The translations under genes and the position numbers were made by a program. This document shows positions 58,677-64,000 of a stretch of 64,000 nt of DNA, one piece after another (the stretch's first letter is position 1; every line of letters starts with the position of its first letter). This DNA is from Meishania litoralis (GTDB taxonomy: Bacteria; Bacteroidota; Bacteroidia; Flavobacteriales; Flavobacteriaceae). The notes beneath the pieces are model-generated. The model saw only the letters and a list, made by a program, of their open reading frames with translations. It searched no databases and was not told the DNA's origin. The DNA is taken from positions 806,001-870,000 of the forward strand of contig NZ_JBHFPV010000002.1 in assembly GCF_042611095.1 (NCBI RefSeq), written 5' to 3'.

Positions 58677-61106
58677 ATGTTCAAAAACTATCTAAAAATC
58701 GCCTGGAGGAACCTGACCAAGAACAAGTTGCAAACCGGAATCAACCTTCTGGGGCTTACGGTCGGTACGGCAAGTTGCCTCTGCATTTTGGTCTATGTAC
58801 TCGCACAAACGGGTTATGACACCCAATTCAGCGACGCCGACAGCATTTATAGAATCCGGACCAAGATAAAACATATAGGAGGTAGTTCTCCCGATACGAA
58901 TTCAGCAGCGGCAGGACCTCCAATCGCTTTTGCGATGAAAGAGGACTTTCCCGAAATTGAAGAGGCCTGCCGTATAGTTTATATGGAACAATTTGAATCG
59001 CCGATTCGAATAGCAGAATCTACTGAAAGCTACTATGCAGAAAGGGGTTATGTGGCCGATTCAACTTTCTTTAAAGTCTTTGACTATCCCCTATTGGAAG
59101 GGACGGCCCAAAATGCTTTAGACGCCCCGAATGCCATCGTGCTTTCCGCTACCTTGGCAAAGAAACTTTTCGGAAACCAAAATGCGTTAAATAGAAATAT
59201 CGTATTAGGGGCAGGTGACCAAGCTGCCAATAAAACGGTCACTGCGGTCTTTAAAGATGACTTTGGTAAGACCCATCTAAATCCGAACTACATCATAAGT
59301 ATGAATACCCCCGGGGTGGGTCAATTTGTAAGGAGTGTCCAAAACTATGCAACACAAAATTTTGTCCACAGTTATGTAAAATTGGCTCCAGCCTCCAGTG
59401 CCACAAATTTGGAAAGCAAGCTTCCCGAATTTTTACAGAGGCGGGGCGCCAAAGATCTGGCCGCCGCAGGTTTTGAAAAGACATTGTTATTACAGCCCAT
59501 AACGGACATACATCTATACTCCAAAGGAATAAATAATCAACTTGATATCGTTTCGGAAATTGGGTTCTTGTACACCCTTCTCATCTTGGCAGCTATAATA
59601 CTAGTCGTGGCCTGTATCAATTTTATCAACCTACGTACGGCTTTTGCGAACAAGAGAGCAAAAGAAATAGGGGTCAGAAAAGTGGTGGGCGCCAATAAAA
59701 GCTCCCTTACCTATCAATTTTTGGGAGAATCTTTACTGCTGACCTTTTTTGCGACCCTGATCAGCATACCCCTGACTATTTTATTGTTTCCCTTTATCAA
59801 TGAGTTGGGACATGGTGATTTGAATCTTTACGATGTCTTAAATTTCAAAATCGCAGTATTGTTATTTGGTTTGGCATTGATTACGGGACTTTTGGCCGGT
59901 ATTTATCCAGCTTTGATACTGGCTGCGATCAAACCTATACAGGCGTTAAAAGGTGGAATTACAGAAATGGCTTCTGGGGGTGTCGGATTGAGAAAGGCCC
60001 TGGTCGTTTTTCAATTTGTAGCATCTACAGCGCTGATCGTGGCCGTAGTCATTATAGTTCAGCAAGTGCGTTATGGGCAAAATAAGGATTTGGGTTACGA
60101 ACAAGAAAATCTTTTGGCCGTACGTTTGGGCACTTCTGAAACATCTAGTCGTTTTGATGCAATTAAGGAGCAGTTTTCTACCGTTTCGGGGGTAAAAAAT
60201 ATTGCAGGGGCCAACAATTACCCCTCGCAACGCGTCTTTGGCGATTTCGGAGGGCATTTGCCCGGGACCGACCCCACCAAAAGAACATTGATACACTATA
60301 GCGGAATGAGCCCCGGGTATATAAACACCGTGGGCATGAGATTGATCGCAGGTAGGGATTTTAGGTCCAACGACAGCACGCAGACCATCGTGAACAAAGC
60401 CGTTTTGGAATCGCTGGGCATTCCATTTGAACAGGCACTTTCATCAAAAATTGCAAGCACTTATGAAGGCGAAACAGAACTTTACGATATAATTGGGGTG
60501 GTAGAGAACTATCATTTTGCGCCATTGACAGAAAGCATAGCGCCCATTGCCCTTTTCAACGACAATACCCCGGGATGGATTGTTATTCGTACCGAAACCA
60601 CCGACTTTAAGACATTATTGGCTGGTTTGGAAGATAAATGGATGGGAATTACCAAAGAAACCCCATTCGAATATACTTTTGTCGACCAACAGGTAGCAAA
60701 GTTATTTGAGGAGGAACAACGACTCGGCAAGATATCAGTTGTATTTACCATCTTGGCCATTTTGATAAGCTGTCTCGGCCTTTTCGGTCTTGTGTCCTAT
60801 GTGGCCGAACAGAAGAAAAAAGAAATCGGTATTCGAAAAGTATTGGGAGCCAGCATCAACTCGGTATTAGGGCTATTGACCAAAGATTTCATCAAACTTG
60901 TAGGTATTGCATTTTTAATAGCTTCCCCTATGGCCTATTATTTTATGCAAAAATGGTTGGAAGGATTTACATACAGAATCGAAATTCAATGGTGGGTATT
61001 TGCGTTGGCCGGAGGGTTTGCCCTGTTAATAACCCTCATAACAGTAGGTTTTCAATCGATTAAATCGGCCATGGCCAACCCGGTAAAAAGTCTGCGGACG
61101 GAGTAA
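58677..61106 (+). CDS. MacB/FtsX-type ABC transporter permease (first)
   Basis: An 809-residue permease from ATG 58677, whose start M-F-K-N-Y-L-K-I-A-W-R-N is typical; the frame extends back to 58590 without a signal. Architecture: N-terminal helix (about 22-44), a MacB_PCD periplasmic domain, a first FtsX module with three helices (about 285-430), a second periplasmic domain, and a second FtsX module (about 690-800, I-S-C-L-G-L-F-G-L-V). E-I-G-I-R-K-V-L-G-A before the last module is the coupling-helix signature. These proteins move lipids, peptides or antibiotics with a separate ATPase, which is not in the window. Confidence 0.92.
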   Translation: MFKNYLKIAWRNLTKNKLQTGINLLGLTVGTASCLCILVYVLAQTGYDTQFSDADSIYRIRTKIKHIGGSSPDTNSAAAGPPIAFAMKEDFPEIEEACRIVYMEQFESPIRIAESTESYYAERGYVADSTFFKVFDYPLLEGTAQNALDAPNAIVLSATLAKKLFGNQNALNRNIVLGAGDQAANKTVTAVFKDDFGKTHLNPNYIISMNTPGVGQFVRSVQNYATQNFVHSYVKLAPASSATNLESKLPEFLQRRGAKDLAAAGFEKTLLLQPITDIHLYSKGINNQLDIVSEIGFLYTLLILAAIILVVACINFINLRTAFANKRAKEIGVRKVVGANKSSLTYQFLGESLLLTFFATLISIPLTILLFPFINELGHGDLNLYDVLNFKIAVLLFGLALITGLLAGIYPALILAAIKPIQALKGGITEMASGGVGLRKALVVFQFVASTALIVAVVIIVQQVRYGQNKDLGYEQENLLAVRLGTSETSSRFDAIKEQFSTVSGVKNIAGANNYPSQRVFGDFGGHLPGTDPTKRTLIHYSGMSPGYINTVGMRLIAGRDFRSNDSTQTIVNKAVLESLGIPFEQALSSKIASTYEGETELYDIIGVVENYHFAPLTESIAPIALFNDNTPGWIVIRTETTDFKTLLAGLEDKWMGITKETPFEYTFVDQQVAKLFEEEQRLGKISVVFTILAILISCLGLFGLVSYVAEQKKKEIGIRKVLGASINSVLGLLTKDFIKLVGIAFLIASPMAYYFMQKWLEGFTYRIEIQWWVFALAGGFALLITLITVGFQSIKSAMANPVKSLRTE

Positions 61107-61195
61107 AGAAGATAAATTTTAGAAGTAAGATTTGAGAAGTCATATATGAGACCATAGACAAAAAATATAACCCTCAAAGAACTATAAACAAAAAC

Positions 61196-63640
61196 ATGCT
61201 TAAAAACTACCTGAAAATAGCATCCCGAAGCATTACCAAGAACAAATTGTTTTCCTTGATCAAGGTAAGTAGCCTTGCCATTGGGTTGAGTGCTTCTTTC
61301 GTAATCGGCCTAATGGTGTATTACGATTTGAGTTTCGACAAGTTTCATCCCGATGTGGAGCGTATTTATCGTATCACTTCTGAATTTACCTCTCCCGAAG
61401 GAAACGGGTACAATCCCGGCGTATCTTATCCACTGGCGGAGACCTTAAAAGAAAAGGGGGCAGGTCTTGAGGCCGTCGCTCCCGTACTCACGACCTACCC
61501 CGTTACAGTCAGAAATAACGAAGACAATAAAATCTTTAAAAGGCCGGAATATGTGGTGTATACCGACGCTGCTTATTTTAACGTCTTTGAATATGATTGG
61601 ATTGTCGGTTCTCCTGACAATATATTGGAAAACCCCAATGAAGTTGTGTTGTCCGAAAATAGGGCCAACATCTATTTTCCAGACAGGCGGCCCGATGAGA
61701 TTATAGGAAGCACCTTGGTGTATCAAGATACCATTCCAGTAAAGGTTATCGGCATTGTGGCCAATTTTGAAAAACGTACCGATTTGGTCTTTGAAGAATT
61801 CATATCGTTGAAAACCGCCCAACAGGCTGATATGTCGAACAATGTTGAGTATGCGGGATGGAACAATACCAATTCTTCATCCCAATTATTTGTAAAGCTC
61901 GAACAAAATGTAACTAAGGAAACTGTACAATCTACCCTCGATGCGCTTGCCAAGGAGCATAACGAAGAAGAAGAAGTGGCCCGTGGCCGTATCAGAAACT
62001 TTTACATGCAACCCCTAACCGAACTGCACTTGGACCCCAACTACTATACTTTTGATTTTAGCAGGGTCAAGGCAAGCAAGTCGGTATTGATCAGTCTAGG
62101 TTTTATCGCCCTTTTTTTGTTGTTATTGGGCTGCATTAATTTTATCAACCTCAATACCGCACAGGCTACTCAGCGCGCCAAGGAAATAGGGGTGCGTAAA
62201 ACGTTGGGAAGTTCTAAAAAGCAACTTGTCTTTCAATTTTTGGCGGAGACCTTATTGTTGACAATTTTTGCATCGGCACTTTCGATCGTATTTTCATACT
62301 GGTTACTTCAAGCGTTTTCCGATTTCATTCCAGAAGGTCTTGATTTTGGGCTTTTCAGTGAACCGTGGGTAATCGTGGGCATATTGGTTCTTTTGGCTTT
62401 GGTAACCTTGCTATCAGGATTTTATCCCGCTCTTGTGCTTTCAAGCTACCGGCCGGTAGCTGTACTTAAGAGCCAAATCTCCCAAAAAAGTGAAAAAACG
62501 ACCCTACGCAAATACCTGACCGTTTTTCAATTTAGTGTTGCCCAAGTATTCGTCATAGCAACATTCTTGGTCGGAAAACAAATCGACTATTTAATGACTA
62601 AGGATATGGGCTTTCGAACTGAGGCCATTGCTTCAGTCAGAACACCTTGGCATGTGCCCGGACCTGAAAAGCGCACATTGCTGGCCGAAAGGATCGAGGC
62701 GTTGCCCATGGTGCAGAGACTAAGTTTAAGTGGGAATCCTCCAGCGTCGAACAGTACCAGTTCCACTTATGTAACCTATATGGACGGGGAAAGGGAGATT
62801 GTTTCCATTCTCCAGCTGCTGCGAGGGGATATGGAATATCTCAATCTTTATGATATTCCCCTTTTGGCCGGACGTGATAGACTGAACGATACCATTCGTG
62901 AATATGTGATCAATGATACCTTTAGAAAACAGTTAGGCTTTAAGACACCCGAAGAAGCTATTGACAAAAGAATAGGTCGGAACGATGCCAAATACCCCAT
63001 AGTCGGGGTCGTGGCCGATTTTAATCAACGATCCTTAAAAACGGCTGTGAAGCCCATGGCCATCGTTGGGGATTGGGACCCCGACCGTAGCCAGTTCAAT
63101 ACAGTTCATTTCTCGTTTCAGACCGATGATGTTAGCGGTTGGTCCGAAGCCATCGCGCAAATAGAGTCCATTTGGAACGATGTGTATCCCGATGTAGAGT
63201 TTGAATTGACCTTCATGGACGACACCATTAAAAGATTTTATGAAAGTGAACGCAGGACCTCTACCCTATTAAAATGGGCCATGGGGTTATCGATCGCCAT
63301 CAGTTGTTTAGGGCTTTTTGGCTTGGTCGTCTACACCACCGAACGGCGTACAAAGGAAATCGGTATACGAAAAGTACTAGGGGCCTCCCTATTGCAATTG
63401 AACATCTTGCTCTGCACAGAGTTTTTGGTCCTCGTCGGTATCGCCTTTGTGATTGCGGCCCCTGTCGCTTGGTACGGACTACATCAATGGTTAGAAGATT
63501 TTGCCTATAAAACCGAATTAAGTGCATGGATATTTATATTGAGCGGAATTATCATGGCTTTTATTTCACTGATAATCATGAGTATAAGAACTATTGCCAA
63601 GGCCAATACAAACCCGGTAAAAAGTTTACGAACCGAATGA
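61196..63640 (+). CDS. MacB/FtsX-type ABC transporter permease (second)
   Basis: An 814-residue paralogue of the preceding permease with the same order of elements: M-L-K-N-Y-L-K-I-A start, MacB_PCD domain, FtsX module near 290-430 (G-C-I-N-F-I-N-L-N-T), second periplasmic domain, and C-terminal FtsX module with E-I-G-I-R-K-V-L-G-A. Both end in N-P-V-K-S-L-R-T-E. The two are clearly homologous but diverged, consistent with an old duplication. No ATPase gene in the window. Confidence 0.92.
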   Translation: MLKNYLKIASRSITKNKLFSLIKVSSLAIGLSASFVIGLMVYYDLSFDKFHPDVERIYRITSEFTSPEGNGYNPGVSYPLAETLKEKGAGLEAVAPVLTTYPVTVRNNEDNKIFKRPEYVVYTDAAYFNVFEYDWIVGSPDNILENPNEVVLSENRANIYFPDRRPDEIIGSTLVYQDTIPVKVIGIVANFEKRTDLVFEEFISLKTAQQADMSNNVEYAGWNNTNSSSQLFVKLEQNVTKETVQSTLDALAKEHNEEEEVARGRIRNFYMQPLTELHLDPNYYTFDFSRVKASKSVLISLGFIALFLLLLGCINFINLNTAQATQRAKEIGVRKTLGSSKKQLVFQFLAETLLLTIFASALSIVFSYWLLQAFSDFIPEGLDFGLFSEPWVIVGILVLLALVTLLSGFYPALVLSSYRPVAVLKSQISQKSEKTTLRKYLTVFQFSVAQVFVIATFLVGKQIDYLMTKDMGFRTEAIASVRTPWHVPGPEKRTLLAERIEALPMVQRLSLSGNPPASNSTSSTYVTYMDGEREIVSILQLLRGDMEYLNLYDIPLLAGRDRLNDTIREYVINDTFRKQLGFKTPEEAIDKRIGRNDAKYPIVGVVADFNQRSLKTAVKPMAIVGDWDPDRSQFNTVHFSFQTDDVSGWSEAIAQIESIWNDVYPDVEFELTFMDDTIKRFYESERRTSTLLKWAMGLSIAISCLGLFGLVVYTTERRTKEIGIRKVLGASLLQLNILLCTEFLVLVGIAFVIAAPVAWYGLHQWLEDFAYKTELSAWIFILSGIIMAFISLIIMSIRTIAKANTNPVKSLRTE

Positions 63641-63642
63641 AA

Positions 63643-63734
63643 AGCCCCCTCTAACTCCCCCGAAGGGGAGAAAACTGAAATACTAAATTAATGCCGAATC
63701 CATTCCCCCTCCTTCGGAGGGGGCTAGAGGGAGG
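63643..63734. repeat. Imperfect inverted repeat between permease genes
   Basis: Arms GCCCCCTCTAACTCCCCCGA (from 63644) and CCTTCGGAGGGGGCTAGAGG (711-730) are inverted copies with a few mismatches, spaced by about 35 bp. The C-rich/G-rich 'CCCCTCTAACTCCCC-GAAGGGG' type is familiar from Bacteroidota intergenic regions. It may act as terminator or mRNA stabiliser. Confidence 0.8.
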
Positions 63735-63750
63735 CCGATAAACAAAAGCC

Positions 63751-64000
63751 ATGTATAAACTATTCCTAAAAATCGCGACACGCTATCTACTTAAAAATAA
63801 ACTATACTCGTTTATCAACATTTTTGGGCTGGCCATCGGCATCGCCTCTTTCTTTCTGATCATGCTCTATGTGCATTACGAAAGAAGCTATGACAAATTC
63901 GAGGGTTCTGAAAACGTATATCGCGTGTATATGGATTATCTCGAAGGTGGCGAATGGGTTCCAGGCGATGCAAATGCGTATATTGTAAGTGGGCCAACAC
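63751..64000 (+). CDS. MacB/FtsX-type ABC permease (third, truncated by window end)
   Basis: The first 83 codons of a third permease: M-Y-K-L-F-L-K-I-A-T-R-Y-L start, one transmembrane helix (about 21-42, F-G-L-A-I-G-I-A-S-F-F) and the Y-D-K-F-E-x-S-E-N-V-Y-R-V motif that begins the MacB_PCD domain. The gene continues beyond position 64000. Third in the tandem set. Confidence 0.9.
   Translation, partial: MYKLFLKIATRYLLKNKLYSFINIFGLAIGIASFFLIMLYVHYERSYDKFEGSENVYRVYMDYLEGGEWVPGDANAYIVSGPT

Overview
The window looks like chromosomal DNA of a marine Flavobacteriaceae (Bacteroidota), of the Maribacter/Zobellia/Arenibacter kind. The signs are: many exported proteins with Bacteroidota-type lipoboxes, Shine-Dalgarno sites that are weak or absent, TAnnTTTG-type -7 promoter elements, TIGR00266/AIM24, GIN-domain (DUF2807) and PspC/PadR genes, roughly 800-residue MacB/FtsX permeases in tandem, period-7 tandem repeats in intergenic DNA, and a complete ebo cluster. 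The genus is inference. I see no rRNA, tRNA, CRISPR array, transposase, integrase or phage gene.

Layout. 1-4.6 kb: a GH33 sialidase, then divergent dps/oxyR (peroxide defence), a 65-residue small protein and a PBP4-type D,D-carboxypeptidase. 4.6-14.2 kb: a period-7 repeat array, a NudK-type Nudix hydrolase, a secreted orphan, a GMC dehydrogenase with its Tat-exported subunit 3, a lipoprotein resembling (alpha/alpha)6 glycosidases followed by an M81 (MlrC-like) lipoprotein, and DUF2461, AIM24 and DUF4442 proteins. 14.3-18 kb: an envelope-stress-like group DUF4870, PadR, PspC, GIN-domain lipoprotein. 18.1-22.9 kb: a dipeptide epimerase overlapping a PLP enzyme, a small exported protein, trxB and an orphan LytTR response regulator.

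22.9-51.9 kb is almost entirely carbohydrate catabolism. Galactokinase, an FGE-type lipoprotein, aldose 1-epimerase and a cysteine-type sulfatase suggest use of sulfated galactose. Next come a Tat-signal Gfo/Idh protein, an SSS symporter and mannonate dehydratase (uronate branch). A tightly coupled plus-strand operon follows: mutarotase, GH88, an atypical Old Yellow Enzyme, SDR, a small membrane subunit and a second SSS symporter. A minus-strand group then carries a xylose-isomerase-like TIM barrel, Gfo/Idh, zinc alcohol dehydrogenase, an epimerase-type SDR, another Gfo/Idh, and a large SGNH/propeller/HEAT/cytochrome c lipoprotein. Opposite it run an MFS permease, a D-tagatose-3-epimerase-like enzyme, a ThuA protein and a PIG-L deacetylase. 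The region has no SusC/SusD pair and no local transcription factor, so it appears to serve small sugars and uronates that have already been released from polymer.

51.9-58.3 kb is the complete eboABCDEF cluster in canonical order with almost no gaps. It encodes a conserved but chemically unresolved pathway thought to build or move a metabolite to the periplasm. 58.7-64 kb holds two complete MacB/FtsX-type permeases and the start of a third, which the window edge cuts off.

The points most worth following are the GH88-OYE-SDR-symporter operon with its altered OYE active site, the intact ebo cluster, the lipoprotein FGE/sulfatase pair, the fused cytochrome with a degenerate SGNH domain, and several families of intergenic repeats.
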